From: Nonomuraea fuscirosea
GTDB lineage: Bacteria; Actinomycetota; Actinomycetes; Streptosporangiales; Streptosporangiaceae
Length of the DNA stretch: 64,000 nucleotides
Assembly (NCBI RefSeq): GCF_003001935.1
Contig: NZ_PVNG01000023.1
Span: 1 to 64,000, forward strand
Direction of reading: 5' to 3'
Shown here: positions 18,701-26,512 of the stretch, one piece after another
Layout of the letters: every line of letters starts with the position of its first letter
How positions within the stretch are numbered: the stretch's first letter is position 1
The notes under the pieces: model-generated
What the model was told of the DNA's origin: nothing
The model's database searches: none
What the model saw: only the letters and a program-made list of their open reading frames with translations
Position numbers and translations under genes: made by a program

Positions 18701-19464
18701 GGTGTCCTGCCGTACAGCTCGGAGACGGTGACGAACGTGTAGCCCTTCCTGCCGAGCCGGTCGAGCATCTCCGGCACGGCGTCCACCGTCGTGCGGTGGA
18801 TGTCGTGCATCAGCACGATCGATCCCGGCTTGGCCTGGCTCGCGCGCTTGACCACGGTCGCGGTCTCCCGGTCGCGCCAGTCGAGGGTGTCCACGCTCCA
18901 CAGGATCTGCGCCAGCCCCTCGCGGCGCGTCTCGGCCGCCACGGCCTCGTCCGTCGACCCGTACGGGGGCCGCATCACCCGCATCCGCACCCCCGTGAGC
19001 CGCTGCACGATGTTCTCGGTGTGCCTGAGCTCGCGTTTGACCGCCTCGTCCGGCAGCCCGGCGAGCGCCGGATGGCTCCAGGAGTGGTTGCCGATCTCGT
19101 GGCCGTCGCCCACGATCCGCCGCACGGTGTGGCCGCCCTTGTCGGCGGCCACCATCTGCCCGATGACGAAGAACGTGGCCTTGACGTCACGCCGGCCCAG
19201 CTCGTCGAGCAGCCGGCCGGTGTGCTCGCCGGGGCCGTCGTCGAAGGTCAGGGCCACGCACTTGATCCGGGCGCAGTCGAACCTGCGGCTACGCGGCCAG
19301 CCGGCCTGCATCGAGATCAGCCTCTTGGCCAGCGAGTCGGGATCGACGACGGCGCGCGTCAGCGGCACGACCGGCACCACGTACTGCTGCTGTATGCGCG
19401 GCACCGACAAGGTGACGCAGCTCACCAGGGCGAGCAGGGCCAGCGGCAAGGCCCATACGCGCAT
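18670..19464 (-). CDS. Polysaccharide deacetylase (NodB homology domain)
   Basis: 264 residues. An N-terminal hydrophobic segment (MRVWALPLALLALVSCVTL) is a signal peptide or anchor; a Cys lies at its end, but the lipobox is not clear. The NodB domain shows MT1 TFDDGPGEHT (catalytic Asp and metal Asp), MT2 HEIGNHSWSHPAL (metal His residues), MT3 RPPYGS, and MT5 IVLMHDIH. It should remove acetyl groups from cell-wall glycan or chitin-like polymers outside the membrane. The end of the gene is duplicated downstream as degenerate repeats. Confidence 0.92.
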   Translation of the reverse strand: MRVWALPLALLALVSCVTLSVPRIQQQYVVPVVPLTRAVVDPDSLAKRLISMQAGWPRSRRFDCARIKCVALTFDDGPGEHTGRLLDELGRRDVKATFFVIGQMVAADKGGHTVRRIVGDGHEIGNHSWSHPALAGLPDEAVKRELRHTENIVQRLTGVRMRVMRPPYGSTDEAVAAETRREGLAQILWSVDTLDWRDRETATVVKRASQAKPGSIVLMHDIHRTTVDAVPEMLDRLGRKGYTFVTVSELYGRTPAPGRKYTER

Positions 19465-19494
19465 TCTTCCCCCCGAAGCACCGCATGCGGGGGC

Positions 19495-19800
19495 CTACGG
19501 ATAATCCTGGACCGGTGCCCCCCGCAGCTCCCTGGCCAGGTCGTCCCACCAGATTGGGATATCCGTCTGCAATTCCTGGTAGCGGCGCGCCACGCGCATG
19601 GCACATCCGACCGGATCTGTGCCCAGATGCCGACGTTTCACCGGCCCTTCCTGCCAGCGGTAAAAACCATCCCTGTAGCGCACGACCAGGCCGATCCATA
19701 CCGAGATGGTCTCGTCGTCGCCCACCTCGTAGGCGCAGGTGACGCCCAGACCATGCAGCTCGGCCTGGAGCTTCTCCGTCGCCGCTCGGGCCTCACTCAC
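19495..19800 (-). CDS. Hypothetical protein, 101 residues
   Basis: I place the start at GTG 19800, 6 nt after AGGGGG; the frame is open further upstream to 19881 but without a ribosome site. The protein is soluble, Trp/Arg-rich and has no motif I recognise. Phrases include ISVWIGLVVRYRDGFYRWQ and RVARRYQELQTDIPIWWDDL. It lies 30 nt upstream of the deacetylase on the same strand and could be co-transcribed with it. Small proteins of this kind accompany regulators in actinomycetes, but I cannot assign it. Confidence 0.65.
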   Translation of the reverse strand: MSEARAATEKLQAELHGLGVTCAYEVGDDETISVWIGLVVRYRDGFYRWQEGPVKRRHLGTDPVGCAMRVARRYQELQTDIPIWWDDLARELRGAPVQDYP

Positions 19801-19913
19801 CCGCCACCCCCTGCCGACGTCGCGACATCTGCGGACGACCGCTGGGAGCGGCCCGCCGTACACAAGGGATGTACCCAGCAACGGGCATCAGCCGTCCAAG
19901 ACATGGAGTAATC

Positions 19914-19967
19914 ATGAAACTCCACCGGGTGATCAGGGGGGCGTTCCCGGTTTTTGGTCAGGGGTGA
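19914..19967 (+). CDS. Possible 17-residue peptide ORF
   Basis: ATG at 19914 is preceded by GGAG with a 5-nt gap (GGAGTAATC-ATG) and encodes MKLHRVIRGAFPVFGQG. It is divergent from the 101-residue hypothetical and convergent with the XRE regulator. The ribosome site is good but the ORF is tiny and I know no homologue; it may be chance. Confidence 0.22.
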   Translation: MKLHRVIRGAFPVFGQG

Positions 19968-20006
19968 ATACGCGCCCCCGGCGAGGTCGCCAGGACGGGG
20001 GCCGGC

Positions 20007-20585
20007 TCAGGCGGGCTCGTGCGTCTCACGCGGCTCGGCGACGACCATGACGAACCTGAGGTCCCGCTCGCCCCTGTTCGCGTAGACGTGCGGCCGGTCG
20101 GCGGTGAAGAGCACGGCGTCGTCCTCGCCGATCAGGTAACTCTTGCCGTAGACGGTGAGGGTCAGCTCCCCAGCCAGGACGGTCAGCATCTCGCGGGTGC
20201 CGGGCGGATGCGCGTCGCCGTCGTGGTGCTCGCCAGGGGCGAGCCGCCAGTCCCACAGTTCGAGGATCATCGGCACGTCCGCGCCCACGAGCAGCCGCGC
20301 GCGTACGTCCCCCTGGTCGAACGTGACCACGTCCGCCTTGTCCACCACCCGCACCACCGGCACGTCGGAGACCTCGACCAGCCTGGCCACGGTGACGCCG
20401 AGCGCGGAGGCGATCCGGGTGAGGGTCGAGACGCTCGGATTCGTCCGGCCCTGCTCCACCTGGACCAGCATGCCCCTGCTCACGCCCGACCTGGCGGCCA
20501 GCGCGTCGAGGGTCAGCCCGCGGTGGGCGCGCTGGGCGCGCACGTTGCTGGCGATGGCCTGGGTGATCATCTCCGGATCTTCCAT
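20007..20585 (-). CDS. XRE-family regulator with C-terminal cupin domain
   Basis: 192 residues. The N-terminal helix-turn-helix (RAQRAHRGLTLDALAARSGV then SRGMLVQVEQGRTNPSVSTL, about 14-53) is of XRE type. A cupin_2 fold follows (about 110-190: LAPGEHHDGDAHPPGTREML; ADRPHVYANRGERDLRFVMV), which probably binds the small effector. It is divergent from a DMT-family exporter gene with repeated ACAGTG/CACTGT elements between them, so control of that exporter is likely. The ATG at 20585 has no ribosome site and TAGACT lies 8 nt upstream, suggesting a leaderless transcript. Confidence 0.88.
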   Translation of the reverse strand: MEDPEMITQAIASNVRAQRAHRGLTLDALAARSGVSRGMLVQVEQGRTNPSVSTLTRIASALGVTVARLVEVSDVPVVRVVDKADVVTFDQGDVRARLLVGADVPMILELWDWRLAPGEHHDGDAHPPGTREMLTVLAGELTLTVYGKSYLIGEDDAVLFTADRPHVYANRGERDLRFVMVVAEPRETHEPA

Positions 20586-20609
20586 GGGAGTTCAGTCTAG
20601 TGAAGGAAG

Positions 20610-20662
20610 AGTGCAACGCACTGTACTCTGTCTGTTGTACCAACAGTGCAACACAGTGAACT
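20610..20662. promoter_or_regulatory. Divergent promoter/operator between XRE-cupin regulator and DMT exporter
   Basis: Dense symmetry: AGTGC-AAC-GCACT (20610-20622), TGTTG-TAC-CAACA (20633-20645), and a direct repeat ACAGTG (20643, 20653) complementary to CACTGT (20619-20624). A possible exporter promoter is TTGTAC (20635-20640) with TGAACT 16 bp further on. The sites are likely targets of the adjacent XRE regulator (inference). Confidence 0.5.
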
Positions 20663-20675
20663 GAGAGGATGCCCG

Positions 20676-21515
20676 GTGACGGTGATCCTGGCCACGGCCT
20701 GCGCGATCGTGTACGGCACCGCCGACTTCTTCGGCGGCCTGGCCACCCGCCGCGCGCAGGTGCTGTCGGTCGTCACGCTCTCCCAGCTCGCCGGCCTGGC
20801 GCTGATCCTCGGCCTGCTGCCGCTGCTGCCCGGCGTCTACAGCGATCCGGCCCTGGCCTGGGGCCTGGCGGCGGGGCTGTCGGGAGCGGCCGGGCTGGTG
20901 CTCTTCTACCGGGCGCTGGCCACCGGCGTCATGTCGGTGGTGGCGCCCACGACGGCGGTGACCTCGGCCGCGCTGCCGGTGGTCTTCGGGCTGGCCGCCG
21001 GTGAGCGCCCGCGGGCGTGGGCGCTGGTCGGCGTGGCGCTGGCGCTGGGCTCGGTGCTGCTGGTGAGTCAGGACAAGTCCGGCGGCGGGCGCGGCTCGCT
21101 CGCCTCTGTGCTGGTCGCGCTGGCCGCGGGCGCGGGCTTCGGCGGGTTCTTCATCCTGCTGTCCATGGCGCCGCACGAGTCCGGCCTGTGGCCGCTGGTG
21201 GGCGCCCGCCTGTCGTCGGTGAGCATGGTGGCCCTGCTGGCGCTGCTCACGCGGCGCGCGCTCAGACCGGGCCCGGGGTCGCTGCACATCATCGTGGCCG
21301 CGGGCGTGCTCGACATGGCGGCCAACGTGCTCTATCTGCTGGCCCAGCAGGACGGCCTGCTCAGCCTGGTCGCCGTGCTGGTCTCGCTCTATCCGGCCAG
21401 CACGCTGCTGCTGGCCAACCGCGTGCTCGGCGAGCGGCTGCGGCCGGTGCAACTCGGCGGCGTCCTATGCGCACTCGCCTCGGTGGCGCTCATAGCCGTT
21501 GCGCAGCCCCTCTAG
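20676..21515 (+). CDS. EamA/DMT-superfamily transporter
   Basis: 279 residues, about ten predicted membrane segments in two homologous EamA halves (first half starts IVYGTADFFGGLATRRAQVL; second has FGGFFILLSMA and ANVLYLLAQQDGLLSLVAVL). It ends with VLGERLRPVQLGG, a frequent DMT motif. GTG 20676 is chosen because GAGAGGA lies 6 nt upstream; an ATG at 20646 would sit inside the operator region. Probably exports a metabolite or drug; substrate unknown. Divergent from its likely XRE-cupin regulator. Confidence 0.88.
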   Translation: MTVILATACAIVYGTADFFGGLATRRAQVLSVVTLSQLAGLALILGLLPLLPGVYSDPALAWGLAAGLSGAAGLVLFYRALATGVMSVVAPTTAVTSAALPVVFGLAAGERPRAWALVGVALALGSVLLVSQDKSGGGRGSLASVLVALAAGAGFGGFFILLSMAPHESGLWPLVGARLSSVSMVALLALLTRRALRPGPGSLHIIVAAGVLDMAANVLYLLAQQDGLLSLVAVLVSLYPASTLLLANRVLGERLRPVQLGGVLCALASVALIAVAQPL

Positions 21516-21534
21516 CGCTTGCTACGTTTCGCCC

Positions 21535-22479
21535 GTGCGCCGTGAGCGGGCACGTTCCGATGAGGAGTCACTGAAGCACGTCGCGGTGCCGTACGACTCC
21601 GACGAGTCCTTCGTGGACCTGATCGCGCCGCGCGTCCGCTCCGCCCTGGACGACGGCAGGCGCGTGCTGGTCGTCACCTGCGCGGCCAAGCTGTCCCTGC
21701 TGGCCGAGGCCCTGGGCCGCGACGCGGGCCGGATCGACAGCCGGGTCTCCACCTCCTGGTACGGCCACCCGTACCGGACGCTGGCCGCCTATCACGAGTA
21801 CACGCGCGGCCGCCGCACCCTCGTGGTCGGCGAGCCCGTGTGGACCGGCAGGAGCGAGCGCGAGATCAGGGAGCTGATCCGCTACGAGTCCGTGCTCAAC
21901 GCCGCGCTCCGCCCGGCCGCCACGACCATGCTCTGCCTGTACGACCTCCGCCACGTCCCCGACCTGGTACGCGACTTCAGCGCGATCAACCATCCGGTGC
22001 TGCTGAGCACGGACGGTGAGGTGACCAGCACCCGGTTCGTCGAGCCGCACGACCTGGTCCTCGACCACGACCGCGTCCCCCTGCCCGCGCCGGCGAGCCG
22101 GGCCGAGACGATCCGGTTCACCGCGCGGGAGCTGAAACGGCTGCGTCAGAGCGTCGGCGACTACGCCAGGGCGGCCGGCATGGACGGCAACCTCATCACC
22201 TCGCTGGTGATCAGCGTGTCCGAGATCGCCGCCAACAGCGTCGAGCACGGCGCCGGGTACGGCACGATCACGATGTGGCCGGCCGAGGGGGAGGTCGTGT
22301 GCGAGATCACCGACCCCGGCGGCTCCCTCGACGACCCCTTACCGGGCTACATACCACCGGAGCCCGAATCCCCACGGGGATACGGGCTCTGGATCAGCAG
22401 GCAGCTCTGCGACCTGGTGGAGCTGCGCACGGAGGACGACGGGTTACGCGTCCGCCTCCATCTCCGGACGGAGGCGTAG
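21535..22479 (+). CDS. RsbA-like anti-sigma regulatory protein (MEDS + HATPase domains)
   Basis: 314 residues. The N-terminal half (about 10-150) is a MEDS sensory domain (LIAPRVRSALDDGRRVLVVT; HEYTRGRRTLVVGEPVWTG; RHVPDLVRDF). The C-terminal half is an anti-sigma-factor-type HATPase with N-box SEIAANSVEHGAGYG (about 231-245), G1 ITDPGG and G2 GYGLWISRQLCD. It resembles the RsbA-family regulators of actinobacteria, which control sigma factors by partner binding or phosphorylation. GTG 21535 seems leaderless: TTGCGC (21499) and TACGTT (21523) with an 18-bp spacer end 6 nt before it. It faces an ECF sigma gene with only 19 bp between. Confidence 0.85.
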   Translation: MRRERARSDEESLKHVAVPYDSDESFVDLIAPRVRSALDDGRRVLVVTCAAKLSLLAEALGRDAGRIDSRVSTSWYGHPYRTLAAYHEYTRGRRTLVVGEPVWTGRSEREIRELIRYESVLNAALRPAATTMLCLYDLRHVPDLVRDFSAINHPVLLSTDGEVTSTRFVEPHDLVLDHDRVPLPAPASRAETIRFTARELKRLRQSVGDYARAAGMDGNLITSLVISVSEIAANSVEHGAGYGTITMWPAEGEVVCEITDPGGSLDDPLPGYIPPEPESPRGYGLWISRQLCDLVELRTEDDGLRVRLHLRTEA

Positions 22480-22498
22480 ACGACCCCGGACCAGAAGG

Positions 22499-23098
22499 TC
22501 AGGCGGCGTGCTGGGCCTGCAAGGGGACGCGCACGGCGCCCTCCTCGCGGGCGTATTCCTCCAGCATCACCCGCAGCTGGCGCCGCCCCCGGTGCAGCCG
22601 CGACATGACGGTCCCGATGGGCGTGCCCATGCGCTCGGCGATCTCCTTGTACGCGAACCCCTCCACGTCGGCCAGGTAGACGGCCACGCGGAAGTCCTCG
22701 GGCAGGGACCGCAGGGCGTTCATCACGACGCTGTCGGGCAGCCGGTCGAGCGCCTCCGTCTCGGCGGAGCGCAGCCCCGACGAGCTGTGCGACTCGGCGG
22801 CGTGCAACTGCCAGTCCTCGATGTCCTCGGCGGCGGACAGCTTGGGCGAGCGCTGCTTCTTGCGATAGTCGTTGATGAAGTTGTTGGTCAGGATGCGGTG
22901 CAGCCACGCCTTGAGGTTGGTGCCCTCGCGGAACTGGTGGTACGACGTGTACGCCTTCGCCACCGTCTCCTGCACCAGGTCCTCCGCGTCCGCGGTGTTA
23001 CGGGTCAGGCGCATGGCGGAGGCGAAAAGCTGCGAGGTCACGGGCACGACATCGCGCTCGAACCAGTCTTGACGCTGCTCATCGGTCATGGTGATCAA
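22499..23098 (-). CDS. ECF RNA polymerase sigma factor, SigR/SigH type
   Basis: 199 residues. Region 2 (NTADAEDLVQETVAKAYTSY; FREGTNLKAWLHRILTNNFI) and region 4 (ALRSLPEDFRVAVYLADVEG; FAYKEIAERMGTPIGTVMSR) match the SigR/SigH oxidative-stress group closely, including the C-terminal LHRGRRQLR. In that group an RsrA-type zinc anti-sigma gene normally follows; here none is adjacent, and the gene is convergent with an RsbA-like protein. The TTG start at 23098 is favoured by AGGGGG 6 nt upstream; ATG 23089 is the alternative. I did not find a convincing SigR-type GGAAT/GTT promoter before it. Confidence 0.88.
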   Translation of the reverse strand: MITMTDEQRQDWFERDVVPVTSQLFASAMRLTRNTADAEDLVQETVAKAYTSYHQFREGTNLKAWLHRILTNNFINDYRKKQRSPKLSAAEDIEDWQLHAAESHSSSGLRSAETEALDRLPDSVVMNALRSLPEDFRVAVYLADVEGFAYKEIAERMGTPIGTVMSRLHRGRRQLRVMLEEYAREEGAVRVPLQAQHAA

Positions 23099-23268
23099 TT
23101 CATTCCCCCTTGCGCTATCCCCCGTTTCGGCACAAGCCGCCTGATAGCGGTTCCATCATCGCAAGACCCAGGTAAGGGACGCGTTAGGGAGGTTCCGCGT
23201 TGATCAGAAGGGGGGTTCGTCCTACTGCTCGCGGCGTGCGTTATCACGTCCACGGCGGGACAAGTATC

Positions 23269-23279
23269 GTTATCATAAC
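23269..23279. promoter_or_regulatory. Short palindrome upstream of the cysteine desulfhydrase gene
   Basis: GTTAT-C-ATAAC is a perfect 11-bp dyad. GTTATCA also occurs at 23240-23246. The surrounding 23,255-23,335 is much more AT-rich than the rest of the window, as expected of a promoter region. The binding factor is unknown. Confidence 0.3.
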
Positions 23280-23331
23280 ACTACCTATCCAATCTTGCAG
23301 TAATAGTGGCGAGAGTCACATGGGATAGCGT

Positions 23332-24411
23332 ATGAGCATGATTTCCGTGGACCGCCACGACGCGGGTGCACGCCGATGGGTGGCTGAGGCCATCCGCAAG
23401 GTCGAGGCCGACGCCAATCGAAGTTGCGACACTCATCTGCACGTCTTTCCGCTGCCCTCGCATTGGGGAGTAAACCTCTACTTGAAAGACGAATCGGTGC
23501 ACCCAACCGGTTCACTCAAACATCGACTTGCTCGTTCCCTCTTCCTGTACGGCCTGGCCAACGGCTGGATCGGCCCCGAAACGACGGTGGTCGAGGCGTC
23601 CAGCGGATCGACCGCCGTGAGCGAGGCGTACTTCGCCCGGCTGCTCGGCCTGCCCTTCATCGCGGTCATGCCCGCGTCCACGTCACCGGAGAAGATCCAC
23701 CTCATCGAGTTCTACGGCGGCAAGTGTCACCTGGTCGACGACCCTGGCACGATCTATGACGAATCTCACCGCCTGGCCGCCGAGACCGGCGGCCACTTCA
23801 TGGACCAGTTCACCTACGCCGAGCGGGCCACCGACTGGCGCGGCAACAACAACATCGCCGAATCCATCTATTCCCAGATGTCCATGGAGCCCCATCCCGA
23901 GCCGGCCTGGATCGTGGTCGGCGCCGGCACCGGCGGCACCTCCTCCACCATCGGCCGCTACATCCGCTACCGCCGGCACGCCACCCGCCTGGCCGTCGTC
24001 GACCCGGAGGGCTCGGCCTTCTACCCCAGCTGGACCTCGGGCGACAGCACGCTCACCGCTCCCGGCTCGCGCATCGAGGGCATCGGCCGCCCCCGCGTGG
24101 AGCCCTCGTTCCAGCCCATGGTGATCGACCGCATGATCGCCGTGCCGGACGCCCGCTCGATCGCGGCCATGCACTGGGCCCGCGAGGTGACCGGCCTCGA
24201 CGTCGGGGGCTCGACCGGCACCAACCTGGCGGCCTGTGTGGAGCTGGTCGCGGAGATGCGCGCGGCGGGCGAGCGGGGCAGCATCGTGACGCTGGTGTGC
24301 GACAGCGGGGACCGGTACAAGGGCACGTACGGCGACCCCCGCTGGCTGGCCGCCAACGGCCTCGACGTGGCCCCTCACCTGGCCGAACTGCGCGCGTTCC
24401 TGACCGGCTAG
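23332..24411 (+). CDS. cds1: PLP-dependent L-cysteine desulfhydrase Cds1-like (cysteine synthase fold)
   Basis: 359 residues of the fold-type II PLP family. The PLP lysine is in HPTGSLKHRLA (about 58-68), the substrate loop is EASSGSTAVSEAY (about 88-100), and the phosphate loop is VGAGTGGTSSTIGRYI (about 196-211). The arrangement and the C-terminal extension match Cds1 of mycobacteria, which releases H2S, pyruvate and ammonia from cysteine and helps redox balance; a cysteine synthase activity is the alternative. It is divergent from the SigR-type sigma gene, an attractive redox-stress context. The start ATG 23332 follows GGGAT; ATG 23338 is also possible. Confidence 0.85.
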   Translation: MSMISVDRHDAGARRWVAEAIRKVEADANRSCDTHLHVFPLPSHWGVNLYLKDESVHPTGSLKHRLARSLFLYGLANGWIGPETTVVEASSGSTAVSEAYFARLLGLPFIAVMPASTSPEKIHLIEFYGGKCHLVDDPGTIYDESHRLAAETGGHFMDQFTYAERATDWRGNNNIAESIYSQMSMEPHPEPAWIVVGAGTGGTSSTIGRYIRYRRHATRLAVVDPEGSAFYPSWTSGDSTLTAPGSRIEGIGRPRVEPSFQPMVIDRMIAVPDARSIAAMHWAREVTGLDVGGSTGTNLAACVELVAEMRAAGERGSIVTLVCDSGDRYKGTYGDPRWLAANGLDVAPHLAELRAFLTG

Positions 24412-24425
24412 AGCCGAGCGGCGGG

Positions 24426-25379
24426 TCAGGGCCTGGCCGGGTCGACGCCGAACAGCTCGGCCACGTCGTCCAGGATCGCGTGCGCCCCCTGGATGCCCAC
24501 GGCGCTCATCCAGGTCAGGTCGCCGACCTCGTGCTTGGTCCCCTTGAGCCGGTCCCACAGCGGGTTGGCGGTGAACTTCTCCTTCGGCCCGTCGCTCGCC
24601 GGGTCGGGGTAGGTGGCCACGAAGATGTGCTCGGCGTCCAGGTCGGCGATCCGCTCCTGGCTCACGTCGACCGCGATCGCGTCCTGTTCGGCCGGCTGCC
24701 CCTCGGGACGCGGGAAGCCGACGTCCTTCATGACCACGCCCGAGTAGGAGTTCTCCACGTACAGCCGGGTCGTGGGCTCGCCGGCGAAGCGCACGATCGA
24801 GATCGTCGGCAGCTCGCCCTCCTTCGCCTTGATCGCGGCTCCGATGGCGCCCGCCCGCTGCTCGTACTCCTTGATCCGGGTCTCGGCCAGGTCCTCCTTG
24901 CCCAGGGCCCGGCCCATCAGGCGCAGGTTGTCCTTCCAGATCGCCCCGGTGGTCTCGCTGAACACGGTCGGCGCGATCTTGGCGAGCTTGTCGTACAGCG
25001 CCTCGTGCCGCACCTTGGCCGAGACGATCAGGTCGGGCTTGAGCGCGATGACCTTCTCCAGGCTCGGCTCCTCCAGGGTGCCGACCGGAGTCGCCTCCTT
25101 GCCATGCCGCTCGGCGACCGCGCCGAGGTAGCCGGGCAGCTTCGAGTCGATCGAGCGGTACGTCGTGTACCCCACCACCGGCGTCTCCAGCGTCAGCACC
25201 GCGTCCACGAAGCTCTGGTCGAGCGCCACCACCCGCTGCGGCTTCGCCGGGATGACCGTCTCGCCCATCGCGTGCCGCACCGTCCTGAAGGGCTCGGCGC
25301 TCGGGGCCGGCTCCGCCGAACCGCAGGCGGCCAGACCCGTGATCAGCAGCGCTACGGCGAACAGGCGCGACGGTCTCAT
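24426..25379 (-). CDS. Iron-siderophore ABC transporter substrate-binding lipoprotein
   Basis: 317 residues. The signal peptide has the lipobox LAAC (LFAVALLITGLAACG), so it is a lipoprotein outside the membrane. The rest is a class III (FepB/FhuD type) periplasmic-binding fold: PQRVVALDQSFVDAVLTLET, LKPDLIVSAKVRHEALYDKL, a long connecting helix, and FVATYPDPA. It should bind a ferric-siderophore complex. ATG 25379 follows GAGGAAGAGG. It is divergent from the permease/ATPase operon, and both share tandem IdeR-type boxes, so iron repression is expected. Confidence 0.9.
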   Translation of the reverse strand: MRPSRLFAVALLITGLAACGSAEPAPSAEPFRTVRHAMGETVIPAKPQRVVALDQSFVDAVLTLETPVVGYTTYRSIDSKLPGYLGAVAERHGKEATPVGTLEEPSLEKVIALKPDLIVSAKVRHEALYDKLAKIAPTVFSETTGAIWKDNLRLMGRALGKEDLAETRIKEYEQRAGAIGAAIKAKEGELPTISIVRFAGEPTTRLYVENSYSGVVMKDVGFPRPEGQPAEQDAIAVDVSQERIADLDAEHIFVATYPDPASDGPKEKFTANPLWDRLKGTKHEVGDLTWMSAVGIQGAHAILDDVAELFGVDPARP

Positions 25380-25393
25380 GAGTACCTCTTCCT

Positions 25394-25432
25394 CAAAGTA
25401 AGGCAAACCTAAATTAGGTAAGCCTTAGCCTA
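25394..25432. promoter_or_regulatory. Tandem IdeR/DtxR-type iron boxes in the divergent siderophore-transport promoter
   Basis: Against the known 19-bp consensus TTAGGTTAGSCTAACCTAA, the site at 25414-25432 (reverse strand TAGGCTAAGGCTTACCTAA) matches 14 of 19, and the site at 25394-25412 (reverse strand TTAGGTTTGCCTTACTTTG) about 12-13. A third overlapping half-match ends in CTAACCT at 25436. They lie between the substrate-binding gene and the permease operon, the standard place for iron-dependent repression. Confidence 0.75.
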
Positions 25433-25477
25433 ACCTGGCATACTTCAGCGGAATCACGAACGTCGAGGAGGAGCCGG

Positions 25478-26512
25478 GTGAGCGCAACAGCCGTCGCCCC
25501 GCGTCTCCATGACCTCCGCGGCCGCCGGTTCACGGTGCTGCTGGTCCTGTTCGCCTCCGTCGCCGTCGCGGTGGTGCTGAGCATCACGATCGGCTCCAAG
25601 TCCGTGCCGCCGGCCGACGCCTGGCACGCGCTCACCGCCCCGACCGGCACCGAGAACGACATCGTCATCCGCTCGCTGCGCGTCCCCAGGACCGTGCTCG
25701 GCGTACTCGCCGGGCTCGCGCTGGGCGTGGCGGGCGCGCTCATGCAGGGCCACACGCGCAACCCGCTGGCCGACCCCGGCCTGCTCGGCGTCACGCAGGG
25801 GGCCGCGTTCGCGATGGTGTCGTCGATCATCCTGTTCGGCGCGTCGAGCCTGCTGGTCTACATCTGGTTCGGCCTGGTGGGCGCGCTGGTGGCCAGCGTG
25901 GCGGTGTTCGCGCTGGGCATGGCGGGCGGCAGGGGCGGGCCGACCCCGGTCACGCTGGCGCTGGCCGGCACCGCCGTCAGCGCCCTGCTGTACGCCCTGA
26001 CCTCGGCCATCGTGCTCCTCGACGAGCAGGCGATGGACGTGTTCCGGTTCTGGCAGGCGGGCTCCATCGCGGCCAGGGGCGGCGACGTGGTGTGGCAGGT
26101 GCTGCCGTTCATCCTGGCCGGCCTGGTGCTGGCGATGGTGAACGCCCCAGGGCTCAACGCGCTCTCCCTGGGCGAGGACGTGGCCCGCAGCCTCGGCCAG
26201 AACATCCCCATGACCCGCGCCGTCGGCGTCGCCGCCGTCACCCTGCTCTCGGGCGCGGCGGTCGCCGCCTGCGGGTCGCTGGCGTTCGTCGGGCTCATCG
26301 TGCCGCACCTGGCCCGGCCGCTGTCGGGCACCGACCATCGCTGGCTGCTGCCGTACTCGGGGCTGATCGGCGCGGCGCTGCTGCTGGTCGCCGACGTGAT
26401 CGGCCGCGTGGTCGCGCCGCCGGGAGAGCTGGAGGTGGGCGTGGTGCTCGCGCTGCTCGGCGCCCCGTTCTTCGTCGCCCTGGTCCGCCGCAGGAAGCCC
26501 GTCCGGCTGTGA
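25478..26512 (+). CDS. Iron-siderophore ABC transporter permease (FecCD family), subunit 1
   Basis: 344 residues with about nine to ten hydrophobic segments. FecCD landmarks: RSLRVPRTVLGVLAGLALGV, AGALMQGHTRNPLADPGLLG, and SLAFVGLIVPHLARPLSGTD near the end, which includes the coupling loop to the ATPase. It forms the membrane channel with the next gene product. The GTG start at 25478 follows GAGGAGG with a suitable gap. First gene of a tightly overlapping three-gene operon (stop overlaps the next start in TGATG). Confidence 0.93.
   Translation: MSATAVAPRLHDLRGRRFTVLLVLFASVAVAVVLSITIGSKSVPPADAWHALTAPTGTENDIVIRSLRVPRTVLGVLAGLALGVAGALMQGHTRNPLADPGLLGVTQGAAFAMVSSIILFGASSLLVYIWFGLVGALVASVAVFALGMAGGRGGPTPVTLALAGTAVSALLYALTSAIVLLDEQAMDVFRFWQAGSIAARGGDVVWQVLPFILAGLVLAMVNAPGLNALSLGEDVARSLGQNIPMTRAVGVAAVTLLSGAAVAACGSLAFVGLIVPHLARPLSGTDHRWLLPYSGLIGAALLLVADVIGRVVAPPGELEVGVVLALLGAPFFVALVRRRKPVRL

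Noticed and set aside
19936..19980. Terminator for the XRE gene (GGGGGCG...CGCCCCC)
   Set aside because: The loop would be about 30 nt and the arms are only 7 bp; not convincing.
23099..23200. SigR autoregulatory promoter (GGAAC...GTG) before the sigma gene
   Set aside because: GGAAC occurs on the minus strand, but the -10 GTT is missing at the right distance; too weak to annotate.
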